From JAEUTH01 sp039931675 (GTDB lineage Bacteria > Bacteroidota > Bacteroidia > AKYH767-A > OLB10): a DNA stretch of 64,000 nt. The notes beneath the pieces were generated by a model. That model did no database searches. It worked only from the letters and a program-made list of their open reading frames with translations, and had not been told where the DNA came from. The stretch is from the NCBI GenBank assembly GCA_039931675.1, contig JBDTRM010000147.1:8467-72466 (forward strand), in the 5' to 3' direction. This document shows, piece by piece, positions 51,301 through 59,479 of the stretch; the stretch's first letter is position 1; the number at the start of each line of letters is the position of its first letter. A program made the translations under genes and the position numbers.

Positions 51301-52773
51301 ATGAAACGCATCATCATTTACATCTCACTATTATTTGTTGTTTTAAATACACATTCATCCGAATCAAAAAATCTACAGGCAATGTTTTCGCATGGCCGCT
51401 TTTACTCTATTAAAGATGGACCTTTTATTGAAACCTACCTTTCTGTTTCGGGCTACTCTGTTAATTATATAAAAAATAAAGATGGGTTATACCAGGCAAC
51501 AATTAATGTAACGCTGAAAGTGAAAAATGAAACAGGCGCTGTGGTTCATAACGACAGTTATAATCTCATGAGTCCTGCTATTAGTGATACTACGCAAACT
51601 TCTTTTAATTTTATTGACCAACAGCGAATTCCATTGCCAAACGGTTCATACAAATTTGACCTTGCCATAGCAGATAAGAATGGCAGCGGAAAAACTTTTA
51701 CTTCAAGTGATTCAATAAAGCTCGACTTTAATCCTTCTACAATTAATATGAGCGATTTGGTAATGATTGACAGTTATAAAAAATCAGAGCAGGAAAACAA
51801 ATTAACTAAGAGTGGTTATGACCTGGTTCCTTATGTGGATAATTTTTTTCCAAAGAATGTGAGTGCTCTTAAATTTTATGCTGAGGTTTATAATGCCTCA
51901 AAAGTATTGGGTAGTGGCACTCCTTACCTGCTACGGTACCACATAGAAAATTATGACAGCAAGCAGGTATTGGATGATTACAGTGTTACAAAAAAACAAA
52001 ATGCAGAAGATGTGAGCGTGATTTTAAGTGAGTTTAATATAAGTGAACTGGCTTCGGGTAATTATAATTTGATTGTGGAGTTGCGCGATAAGAACAATCA
52101 ATTGCTGGCCTTTAATGAAAGTTATTTTCAGCGGAGTAATATGGAAGCAAGTTTAAGCCAGGGTAAAATTGAAAACATAAGGGTTGAAAATACTTTTGTT
52201 TCAAAAATGATTAATCATGATGAGCTTACTGATAACCTTGCAAGCCTTCGCCCAATATGTAATGCAGTAGAAAGCACATGGCAGGAAAACCAATTGAAGA
52301 TGGCAGATAACACATTGATGCAACAGTTTTTTTATGATTTTTGGTATAGAAGAAATCCTGCAGATCCTGAAAAAGGCTGGAACGATTATAAAATTGAATT
52401 AGCCAAGGCGCAAAAACTTTATGGCAATAAGTTTTTAAAGGGCTACAACTCAGAGCGTGGCAGGGTGTTTTTACAATATGGATCGCCAAATTCTATAGTT
52501 AAAAATGATTACGAGCCTGATGCTTATCCTTATGAAATATGGCAGTATTACAAAATTAAAAATCAAACTAACCGCAAGTTCGTTTTCTACAATCCTGAAA
52601 TTGTTGGTGAAGATTACAAACTACTTCACTCTGATATGCCGGGCGAAATTTCGAATGCTAACTGGAACATGGCTTTGTATAAACGCAATTCGCAAACAAA
52701 CAACATGGATATTGAGAAACGCCAGCAGTTTATAGGCAATCAAAGCCAGGAAACTTTTGATAATCCTAAGTAA
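51301..52773 (+). CDS. GWxTD domain-containing secreted protein
   Basis: A 490-residue protein with a signal-like N-terminus (IIIYISLLFVVLNTHS). The N-terminal two thirds are beta-rich (repeated strands such as NLIVELRDKNNQLLAF). The C-terminal GWxTD domain is clear: FWYRRNPADPEKGWNDYKIE, FLKGYNSERGRVFLQYGSPN and YPYEIWQYYKI, where the GWxTD motif itself reads GWNDY. The domain is common in Bacteroidota and Acidobacteria, and its role is unknown. The TRIC-type channel gene follows after 39 bases. Confidence 0.9.
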   Translation: MKRIIIYISLLFVVLNTHSSESKNLQAMFSHGRFYSIKDGPFIETYLSVSGYSVNYIKNKDGLYQATINVTLKVKNETGAVVHNDSYNLMSPAISDTTQTSFNFIDQQRIPLPNGSYKFDLAIADKNGSGKTFTSSDSIKLDFNPSTINMSDLVMIDSYKKSEQENKLTKSGYDLVPYVDNFFPKNVSALKFYAEVYNASKVLGSGTPYLLRYHIENYDSKQVLDDYSVTKKQNAEDVSVILSEFNISELASGNYNLIVELRDKNNQLLAFNESYFQRSNMEASLSQGKIENIRVENTFVSKMINHDELTDNLASLRPICNAVESTWQENQLKMADNTLMQQFFYDFWYRRNPADPEKGWNDYKIELAKAQKLYGNKFLKGYNSERGRVFLQYGSPNSIVKNDYEPDAYPYEIWQYYKIKNQTNRKFVFYNPEIVGEDYKLLHSDMPGEISNANWNMALYKRNSQTNNMDIEKRQQFIGNQSQETFDNPK

Positions 52774-52812
52774 TATGATTCTTTTGCCTGGCAAAGATTT
52801 AGCTTTAAACTT

Positions 52813-53508
52813 ATGTTGCTAACCATTGAATCGTTAAAGGATTTAAATTCTAATATTGTTCAGCCTGTCATAGAAGCTCAATATCATACACCTGTTTGGT
52901 TTGACATTGCAGCAACTTTTCTTTTTGCAATTACAGGTTCGGTTAAGGCAATTGATAAAGGCTATGATTATATAGGATTACTTACGCTTGCATTGGTTTC
53001 AAGTGTTGGCGGTGGTATTATAAGAGATCTTTTGTTAGACGTGGGTCCACCGGTAGCTTTAAAAAATTATTTCTTTTTAGTGGCCGTAATGTGTGGAGCT
53101 GTGGTGGCTGTTCTATTTTATAATCAGTTACATCATATCAGAAGGCTCATTATTGTTGTGGATGCATTGTCATTAGGAATTTACGCAGTGGTGGGTGCTC
53201 AAAAAACTATAGATGTTGGATTAAATGTGCTTGCCGCAATGATCATTGGTTTTATGAATGCTTCGTTTGGCGGTGTAATACGCGATGTGCTGATGAATGA
53301 AGAACCACAACTTTTTAAGCCCGGACAGTTTTATGCAGCTGCAGCAGTTGCAGGACTTTCAGTTTATATGGCTTTGGTGGTTGGATTTGAATTTAACTCT
53401 TACTATGCAGCCACCATTTGCATTATTGTAACCACCATCATTCGCCTGCTTTCTCTTAAGTATAACTGGAAGACACACTCTTTTAAAAGATTCATTAAAA
53501 AGAAATAA
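52813..53508 (+). CDS. TRIC-type cation channel (UPF0126 family)
   Basis: A 231-residue inner-membrane protein with about seven helices arranged as an internal repeat. The two glycine-rich motifs SSVGGGIIRDLLLD and ASFGGVIRDVLMNE mark the two halves. The bacterial family (YadS/YicG) shares the fold of eukaryotic trimeric intracellular cation channels and passes monovalent cations; physiological substrate is unclear. An N-terminal extension of about 30 residues precedes the first helix. Probably co-transcribed with the GWxTD gene. Confidence 0.88.
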   Translation: MLLTIESLKDLNSNIVQPVIEAQYHTPVWFDIAATFLFAITGSVKAIDKGYDYIGLLTLALVSSVGGGIIRDLLLDVGPPVALKNYFFLVAVMCGAVVAVLFYNQLHHIRRLIIVVDALSLGIYAVVGAQKTIDVGLNVLAAMIIGFMNASFGGVIRDVLMNEEPQLFKPGQFYAAAAVAGLSVYMALVVGFEFNSYYAATICIIVTTIIRLLSLKYNWKTHSFKRFIKKK

Positions 53509-53556
53509 GTTATTTCTCAAGTAAGGAATTTACAATTTTATCATGCAATCTCTTTT

Positions 53557-54546
53557 CTAAAAATGAAGCCCCACACCGAATCCATAGGTGAATGATCCGG
53601 CATCTACTGAATGAGCAGCTAAAGCATGTTCGGTGCTAACTCCCGGTGCCTGTTCGAATTTAGAATGATTTAAACTATGGTTGTAAGTTATATCTGCTAA
53701 TATGATAGAAAAGTTTTTGCCGAAGAATAATTCAATTTTAGAATTAAGCATCACTCCTACCTGAAACTTTTTTGAATTGTATTCAGTTGGTGAGCCTGCT
53801 GTTGAATGTTGCGAATGGTATTGTAGTGATTCATTAATTACGTTACCTGTTAAGCCTCCGCCAAGGCGTAAACCCAAAGCACATTTGCTTTTACGTTCAT
53901 ACGGTGTAAGATCATAAGACACATAAGGATTAAATGAACTAACCTTTACATCAAGATTTAATTGATCAGTCTTATTGGAACCATGAAGAACATTTATGTG
54001 ATTGCCATAGCTGCAAAAGTTAAATCCTAATTGGAACTTTGGTTTTAGATTATAGGATAAATCTAATTTTAATACTGATGATGTTTTTTCAAATTCAGGT
54101 TTTACATAAATTACTGTTGGTGCATAAGACTGACCATAAGTGTACAAACCTAAAGTAAATATATCCCCAATCATATCAGCTACTGTATATTCGGGAGTAT
54201 AAATTTCTTCTTTTAAATATCCTGATTCACTTAAAGCATTTTCAATTGAATTTGTGTAATTAAAATTACCATAATTTACCGTGGCAGAAAAATGAAACTT
54301 CGAGTTAAAATCTCTTAATTGGTGGCGATCAGTGTTGCTTCCTTCTCCTTTTGAATGGCTATTTTGTTTTGTATTTAAATGCTCGGCATATAATGGCAAT
54401 AAACCTGACATTCTTAATTGATGCTTACCAGTTTTATTTCCATTTTCTTTTGAATGGGTATTTTGTTGTGCAAATAAATACTGACCGAATGAGGATAATA
54501 AAACAGCAACTGCTCCGATAACTTTGATTATTTGTAGCTTTTTCAT
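53557..54546 (-). CDS. Outer-membrane beta-barrel protein with duplicated N-terminal motif
   Basis: A 329-residue protein with a signal peptide (VAVLLSSFGQYLFAQ) and a barrel ending in Phe (FTYGFGVGLHF), with strands such as LKLDLSYNLKPKFQLGFNF. Just after the signal peptide two similar segments occur 33 residues apart, NTHSKENGNKTGKHQLR (29-45) and NSHSKGEGSNTDRHQLR (62-78), separated by MSGLLPLYAEHLNT. This looks like a repeat that has entered the coding sequence and does not belong to the barrel. Function is unknown. Confidence 0.78.
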   Translation of the reverse strand: MKKLQIIKVIGAVAVLLSSFGQYLFAQQNTHSKENGNKTGKHQLRMSGLLPLYAEHLNTKQNSHSKGEGSNTDRHQLRDFNSKFHFSATVNYGNFNYTNSIENALSESGYLKEEIYTPEYTVADMIGDIFTLGLYTYGQSYAPTVIYVKPEFEKTSSVLKLDLSYNLKPKFQLGFNFCSYGNHINVLHGSNKTDQLNLDVKVSSFNPYVSYDLTPYERKSKCALGLRLGGGLTGNVINESLQYHSQHSTAGSPTEYNSKKFQVGVMLNSKIELFFGKNFSIILADITYNHSLNHSKFEQAPGVSTEHALAAHSVDAGSFTYGFGVGLHF

Positions 54547-54885
54547 TTTATAAGATTTTAATTTTGAATTATTGATTTTTTAAACAACTATTGAATTAAC
54601 GCCCCAAAGGAAGTATCAAACGAAGGCTCATCATAATTGATATTAGTGACGCGGTTAACCAAAAGCAGCAAAAACTAATTATGCTATCACATTTAAATCT
54701 TCTTTTTGCAGATTTTGCAACAAATCAGTTTTATTAAAAGCAGCGTTGCAGGAATTAATAAAATAAAACATACAGTACTGTAAATAATCAAAAATATAAT
54801 CGTTAGTCCTGGTCGGAATAAAGCAGGGAAAAGCTTCCCAATCGAAGCAAAATATCTTGTTAGCTTTGTGCGCACTTCTTAAAAT
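54547..54885. other. Divergent gap upstream of tgt
   Basis: AT-rich, no credible gene; short overlapping minus-strand frames at 54679-54897 have no coding character. TAGCTTTG at 54861-54868 matches the -7 element for tgt, with no good -33, and would leave only about 11 bases of leader. Confidence 0.4.
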
Positions 54886-56016
54886 ATGAAATTTCAATTA
54901 GCCGTTAGCGACCCTAAAAGCAAAGCACGCACGGGTATAATCAGTACCGATCATGGCGAAATCCTCACCCCTATTTTTATGCCTGTGGGCACAGCAGGTA
55001 CTGTTAAAAGTGTTCATCAGCGTGAGTTGATCAATGATATAAAAGCACAAATCATCTTAGGAAATACCTATCACCTGTCATTACGGCCGGGTATGGAAAC
55101 TATGCAACAGGCCGGTGGATTGCATCAGTTTATGAATTGGGATAAACCTATTCTTACTGATAGTGGTGGTTACCAGGTGTATTCACTTTCCGAAAACAGG
55201 AAGATTGTTGAAGAAGGTGTAAAATTCCGTTCGCATATTGATGGGTCGCACCAGTTTTTTTCACCTGAATCGGCTATTGATATCCAACGCAAGATTGGTG
55301 CTGATATCATTATGGCATTTGATGAATGTACCCCCTACCCTTGCGAATACAAACTTGCAAAGCTATCTATGGAGCTAACGCACCGCTGGTTAAAAAGGTG
55401 CTGTGATCATTTTGATAATAACCCGCCTTTATACGGACATTCACAAACTTTATTTCCGATAATCCAGGGAAGCACTTATACCGATTTAAGAAAACAATCG
55501 GCTGAATATGCTGCAAGCATGAATCGCGAAGGCAACGCCATCGGGGGTTTAAGCGTGGGAGAACCGGCAGAAATGATGTATGAGATAACAGATGCCGTTA
55601 CTGATTTGCTTCCAACGGATAAGCCCCGTTACCTTATGGGTGTTGGAACTCCTGTAAATATTTTAGAGTGTATAGCGCTGGGTATTGATATGTTTGACTG
55701 CGTGATGCCTACACGCAATGCACGCAATGGCATGTTATTCACCAGCGAAGGCATTATTAATATACGCAATGAAAAATGGAAAAATGATTTTAGCCCGGTT
55801 GATGCTGCAGGAACTGCATTTGTAGATACGCAATACAACAAAGCATACCTGCGTCATTTAATCATCAGCAAAGAAATTCTTGGTGCCCAGATAGCGACTA
55901 TTCATAATCTTAGGTTTTATTTGTGGTTGGTTGGCGAAGCAAGAGAAAAAATTATTGACGGCACGTTTATTATGTGGAAAAATGAAATGGTTGATAAACT
56001 TGCACGGAGGCTTTAA
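54886..56016 (+). CDS. tgt: Queuine/preQ1 tRNA-guanine transglycosylase, zinc site altered
   Basis: A 376-residue TIM-barrel enzyme that swaps guanine-34 for a queuosine precursor in GUN-anticodon tRNAs. The motifs GNTYHLSLRPGMETM, LTDSGGYQVYSLS, GLSVGEP and MPTRNARNG are intact. The usual zinc ligands C-x-C-x2-C-x25-H read Gly309, Ala311, Asp314 and His340 in the segment DAAGTAFVDTQY, so all three cysteines are gone with spacing preserved. I recall similar substitutions in other Bacteroidota Tgt proteins, so it is probably active and lineage-specific rather than broken. Confidence 0.95.
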   Translation: MKFQLAVSDPKSKARTGIISTDHGEILTPIFMPVGTAGTVKSVHQRELINDIKAQIILGNTYHLSLRPGMETMQQAGGLHQFMNWDKPILTDSGGYQVYSLSENRKIVEEGVKFRSHIDGSHQFFSPESAIDIQRKIGADIIMAFDECTPYPCEYKLAKLSMELTHRWLKRCCDHFDNNPPLYGHSQTLFPIIQGSTYTDLRKQSAEYAASMNREGNAIGGLSVGEPAEMMYEITDAVTDLLPTDKPRYLMGVGTPVNILECIALGIDMFDCVMPTRNARNGMLFTSEGIINIRNEKWKNDFSPVDAAGTAFVDTQYNKAYLRHLIISKEILGAQIATIHNLRFYLWLVGEAREKIIDGTFIMWKNEMVDKLARRL

Positions 56017-56131
56017 AAAAAGGCTTTTGGCCTTTAGCCGTTAGCGATAGACATTAACTATATGCACAAAATATCTTAATCATAATAAATATCCAATAGC
56101 TAAAAGCCAATATCTAAAAGCTAACAGCCAT
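56017..56131. repeat. Word-repeat inverted region, GGCTTTTGGCC / GCTAAAAGCC
   Basis: Right after tgt, GGCTTTTGGCCTTTAGCCG and TTAGC words run to about 56045. Inverted forms CCAATAGCTAAAAGCC, ATCTAAAAGCTAACAGCC occupy about 56092-56131, ending at the ATG of the LptF/G gene. Pairing is imperfect but clear. The same vocabulary fills 58535-58650. Confidence 0.7.
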
Positions 56132-56133
56132 TT

Positions 56134-57210
56134 ATGCGCAAAATAGATAAATACATAATCGGTAAATTTCTCACCACATTCTTCTATTGTATAGGATTGA
56201 TTGTGGTAGTAACCATTGTGTTTGACATTAGCGAAAAGCTTGATGATTTTTTAGAAAAACATGCACCGCTTAAAGCAATTGTATTCGATTACTACATCAA
56301 CTTTATTCCCTATTTCGTAAACCTTTTCAGCCCTTTATTTTTATTTATATCGGTAATATTTTTTACGGCACAAATGGCTAACCGTACTGAGATCATTGCT
56401 ATTATGAATGCAGGCGTTAGCTTCAAAAGATTGCTGCGACCATATATGATTGCATCGGGCATTTTAGCCATATTAACTTTCTTTCTTGGCTCTTATATTA
56501 TACCTCATGCAAAAGAAAATCAATTGGCTTTTGAAAATAAATACATTAAAAATCCATACCGGCTCATCAATAAAAATATTCACAGGCAAGTTAAGCCCGG
56601 TGAGTTTATTTATTTTGAGAGTTACAATAATTTCGATAAGCAGGGTTATATGTTTACTTATGAAAAGTTCAGCAGCAAAGCCCTTGTTTATAAAATGACG
56701 GCCGATCGTATTGCATGGGATAGTGTTGCGGGCAAATGGAAAATTGAGGATTACTTCATTCGCACATTTGATGGGCAACACGAAAGTTTTCAAAAAGGCG
56801 CTACATTAGATACTGTTTTTCCATTTAAGGATAACGATTTCAGCCATCGGCCTAATTTTATTGAAGGCATGGATAACATCGAACTGCGGAAGCACATCGA
56901 AAAAGAAAAGCTGCGCGGCACAGAAAATATTCAATATGCCGAAGTTGAATATTATCAACGTTACAGTTTTCCTTATGCCATGTTTGTACTTACAGTGATG
57001 GGTGTTTCCATTGCATTTCGCAAAGTAAGAGGTGGCATAGGATTGCAAATTGTTGCAGGAATATTACTCAGCTTTACCTACATTATGTTTATGAAAATTT
57101 CGATAACATTTGCTACCAATAGCAATGTTCCGTCAATAATTGCAGTGTGGATACCTAACATGCTTTATACGTTAATAGCATTGTGGATGGTTAGCAAAGC
57201 GCAGAAATAA
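56134..57210 (+). CDS. LptF/LptG family permease
   Basis: A 358-residue permease with three N-terminal and three C-terminal helices around a periplasmic beta-jellyroll (about 120-265), the YjgP/YjgQ layout. Motifs are MRKIDKYIIGKFLTTFFYCI, NRTEIIAIMNAGVSFKRLLRP (coupling helix) and RKVRGGIGLQIVAG. With LptB it pulls lipopolysaccharide from the inner membrane. Whether it is F or G cannot be told with certainty; LptG is slightly favoured by length. Confidence 0.92.
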   Translation: MRKIDKYIIGKFLTTFFYCIGLIVVVTIVFDISEKLDDFLEKHAPLKAIVFDYYINFIPYFVNLFSPLFLFISVIFFTAQMANRTEIIAIMNAGVSFKRLLRPYMIASGILAILTFFLGSYIIPHAKENQLAFENKYIKNPYRLINKNIHRQVKPGEFIYFESYNNFDKQGYMFTYEKFSSKALVYKMTADRIAWDSVAGKWKIEDYFIRTFDGQHESFQKGATLDTVFPFKDNDFSHRPNFIEGMDNIELRKHIEKEKLRGTENIQYAEVEYYQRYSFPYAMFVLTVMGVSIAFRKVRGGIGLQIVAGILLSFTYIMFMKISITFATNSNVPSIIAVWIPNMLYTLIALWMVSKAQK

Positions 57211-57343
57211 ATTGTTTTTGGTTTTTAGTTTTTGGTTAAAGTTTAAAATTAGTTAATGTGATTTAAAACTCAAACTTCAGACCACAGACCAAAACATGAA
57301 ACTAATAAACCCAAACGATAAACTTTAAACTTCAAACCATAAA
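57211..57343. repeat. Word-repeat region, TTTTTGGTT / AACTTCAAACC
   Basis: TTTTTGGTTTTTAGTTTTTGG at the left faces AAACTCAAACTTCAG and AAACTTTAAACTTCAAACC at the right. These are weak inverted relations that still fill most of the gap between the permease and the glycosyltransferase. Confidence 0.5.
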
Positions 57344-58552
57344 ATGCCTCGGATTTTAAGAATCATCAATCGTTTAAATCTTGGTGGTCCTACTTATAAT
57401 GTTTCTTTTCTCACTCGTTTTCTTGAACCTGAGTTTGAAACGCTTTTGGTTTCAGGAGCCATTGATGATACCGAAGAAAGTTCAGAATTCATTCTTAATA
57501 AGTATAACATAAAGCCGGTTTATGTTAGTGAAATGAAACGTGAGATTGATCTTAAAAGTGATCGTAAAGCTTACCTGAAGATCAAAGAAATTATAAAAGA
57601 TTTCAAACCAGATATTGTGCATACACACATGGCCAAGCCCGGAACGATAGGCCGCATGGCAGCTATTAACTGCAAAGTGCCTGTGATACTTCATACTTTT
57701 CATGGACATTATTTTCATTCTTACTTTGATCCGGTTCGCACACGTATCTTTTTAGAAATTGAAAGATACTTAGCCCTTAAAACCGCAGGCATTGTGGTAC
57801 TCAGCGAAGTTCAAAAACATGAACTCTGCAATATCTATAAAGTAACTACACCTGCTAAAGGTTTTGTAGTACCATTAGGTTTTGATTTATCAAGATTTAA
57901 CGAAGGACAAATTGAAAAGCGGGCAACATTCAGAAAATTGTATGAGTTGGATGATGATGAAATTGCAATCGGGATTATTGGCCGTCTTGTTCCGATAAAA
58001 AACCATCAGTTATTTATTAGTGGAATTAAGTACTTATCAGAAAACACATCCAAAAAAGTTCGTGCATTTATTATTGGCGATGGCGAGGAGCGTGAAAATA
58101 TTATTCAAATGTGTAAAGCCGCCAGCCTTACATTTTTATTACCATCTCAGCAGCTTAGCTCAAATTCAAATAGCAAAGCGCAAATAATTTTTACCTCATG
58201 GATTAAAGAAATTGATTGTGCTTTGGCCGGTCTTGATATTGTAACCCTAACTTCCTTTAATGAAGGCACACCTGTTAGTTTAATTGAGGCACAGGCTGCC
58301 TCAAAGCCAATTGTTTCAACTAATGTAGGTGGCATTGAAAATGTGGTGATAGCAGGTGAAACAGCATTGCTTTGCAGGTCAGATGATAAACAAATGTTCA
58401 GTGAAAACCTGCTTGGATTAGTTGAAGACGCTAAGCTTCGAATACAGATGAGTAAAAATGGCTGGGAACATGTACGAGAAAAATATCACTACACAAGATT
58501 AGTTAACGACATGCGACAATTGTATAATAAGTTGTTAGCTAATAGCCGTTAG
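57344..58552 (+). CDS. Family 4 glycosyltransferase
   Basis: A 402-residue GT-B enzyme. It has the N-terminal acceptor domain (RIINRLNLGGPTYNVSFLTR, VHTHMAKPGTIGRMAA) and a C-terminal nucleotide-sugar domain with IGIIGRLVPIKNHQLFI, a VTLTSFNEGTPVSLIEAQA E-x7-E-type motif and PIVSTNVGGIENVV. It likely adds a sugar in exopolysaccharide or O-antigen assembly, consistent with the export genes downstream. The last codons (KLLANSR, stop) are written in the intergenic word TTGTTAGCTAATAGCCGTTAG, so the natural C-terminus may have been replaced by the repeat. Confidence 0.92.
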   Translation: MPRILRIINRLNLGGPTYNVSFLTRFLEPEFETLLVSGAIDDTEESSEFILNKYNIKPVYVSEMKREIDLKSDRKAYLKIKEIIKDFKPDIVHTHMAKPGTIGRMAAINCKVPVILHTFHGHYFHSYFDPVRTRIFLEIERYLALKTAGIVVLSEVQKHELCNIYKVTTPAKGFVVPLGFDLSRFNEGQIEKRATFRKLYELDDDEIAIGIIGRLVPIKNHQLFISGIKYLSENTSKKVRAFIIGDGEERENIIQMCKAASLTFLLPSQQLSSNSNSKAQIIFTSWIKEIDCALAGLDIVTLTSFNEGTPVSLIEAQAASKPIVSTNVGGIENVVIAGETALLCRSDDKQMFSENLLGLVEDAKLRIQMSKNGWEHVREKYHYTRLVNDMRQLYNKLLANSR

Positions 58553-58638
58553 CCTTGGATTGTTAGCCTTTATCTATTAGCGTTGAGCAAGAAACAAAAT
58601 ATTAAATCGGAAACTGCCAAAGGCTAACAACCCAAGGC
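58552..58638. repeat. 20-bp inverted repeat after the GT4 gene
   Basis: GCCTTGGATTGTTAGCCTTT (58552-58571) is inverted as AAAGGCTAACAACCCAAGGC (58619-58638), 19 of 20 matching. Related words extend outward on both sides (TTAGCTAATAGCC left, GGCTAAAAGCTG right). The left arm starts in the GT4 stop codon. Confidence 0.85.
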
Positions 58639-58701
58639 CAAAGGCTAAAAGCTGTTGATTTGCAATTTCTATTACATTTGTGCTTTACAAATCCTCCATT
58701 T

Positions 58702-59478
58702 ATGCGTAAATTTTTAATCATCTTAATTTCTACTGCTCTCAGCCTGAGCGGATGCCGCAACATCAATCCAAGTATAATGTTTAAAACACCAAAGGATTAT
58801 CAATACTCTATTGATCAAACCATTGGCAACCTGGAGTATCGTATAGCTTCAAACGATATTATTGACTTCAGCATTTACAATAACGATGGCTATAAACTAA
58901 TCGAGCCAATGATGGCAGCTACTTCATCAGGTTCAGTAGCTACTGTGGGAGCTTCGGCCAGCGGAGGTAAACTTGAATTTACTATTGACATTGAGGGTTA
59001 TGTACGACTTCCACAAATTGGCCGGATAAAAATAAGAGATCTCACCATTCGCGAAGCTGAAAAATTAGTGGAGGATAAATTTGCCGTTTATTATAAAAAC
59101 CCGTTTGCCATTATAAAAATAGTTAACCGGAGAGTAATGGTTTTTACCGGCACTGGTGGCCAGGGAAGCGTAGTTAGTTTAACAAATGAAAACACTACTT
59201 TGATTGAAGCAATGGCTCAGGCAGGTGGTATTACTCCAACAGGAAAAGCGTATAAGATAAAATTAATAAGGGGTGATACCCGCAATCCGCAGGTAATGCT
59301 TATTGACCTTTCAACTGTTGAAGGATTAAAACAATCTAACCTGCTTCTACAAGCTAATGACATAATTTATGTAGAACCTGTGCCAAGAATTTCTCAAGGA
59401 ATACTTTCTGAACTTACTCCTATTATAGGCTTAATTTCAGGGTTAGCAGTAATTTATGCGCTAATTAAATCGTTCTAA
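58702..59478 (+). CDS. Wza-like polysaccharide export lipoprotein
   Basis: A 258-residue outer-membrane lipoprotein with lipobox LSLSGC (Cys18). The Poly_export domain (YRIASNDIIDFSIYNNDGYK ... IDIEGYVRLPQIGRIKIRDL) is followed by an SLBB-like segment (VFTGTGGQGSVVSLTNENTT) and a C-terminal hydrophobic helix (LTPIIGLISGLAVIYALI). It would form the exit channel for exopolysaccharide. I use ATG 58702; the longer frame begins TTG 58660 inside a repeat/promoter region where TACATTTG (58673-58680) could be a -7 element. It lies one base before the kinase gene. Confidence 0.9.
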   Translation: MRKFLIILISTALSLSGCRNINPSIMFKTPKDYQYSIDQTIGNLEYRIASNDIIDFSIYNNDGYKLIEPMMAATSSGSVATVGASASGGKLEFTIDIEGYVRLPQIGRIKIRDLTIREAEKLVEDKFAVYYKNPFAIIKIVNRRVMVFTGTGGQGSVVSLTNENTTLIEAMAQAGGITPTGKAYKIKLIRGDTRNPQVMLIDLSTVEGLKQSNLLLQANDIIYVEPVPRISQGILSELTPIIGLISGLAVIYALIKSF

Positions 59479-59479
59479 A

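Noticed and set aside
54679..54897. Short minus-strand genes upstream of tgt
   Set aside because: Two overlapping frames in AT-rich DNA, Phe/Ile/Cys-rich without domain or ribosome site, and overlapping the tgt promoter.
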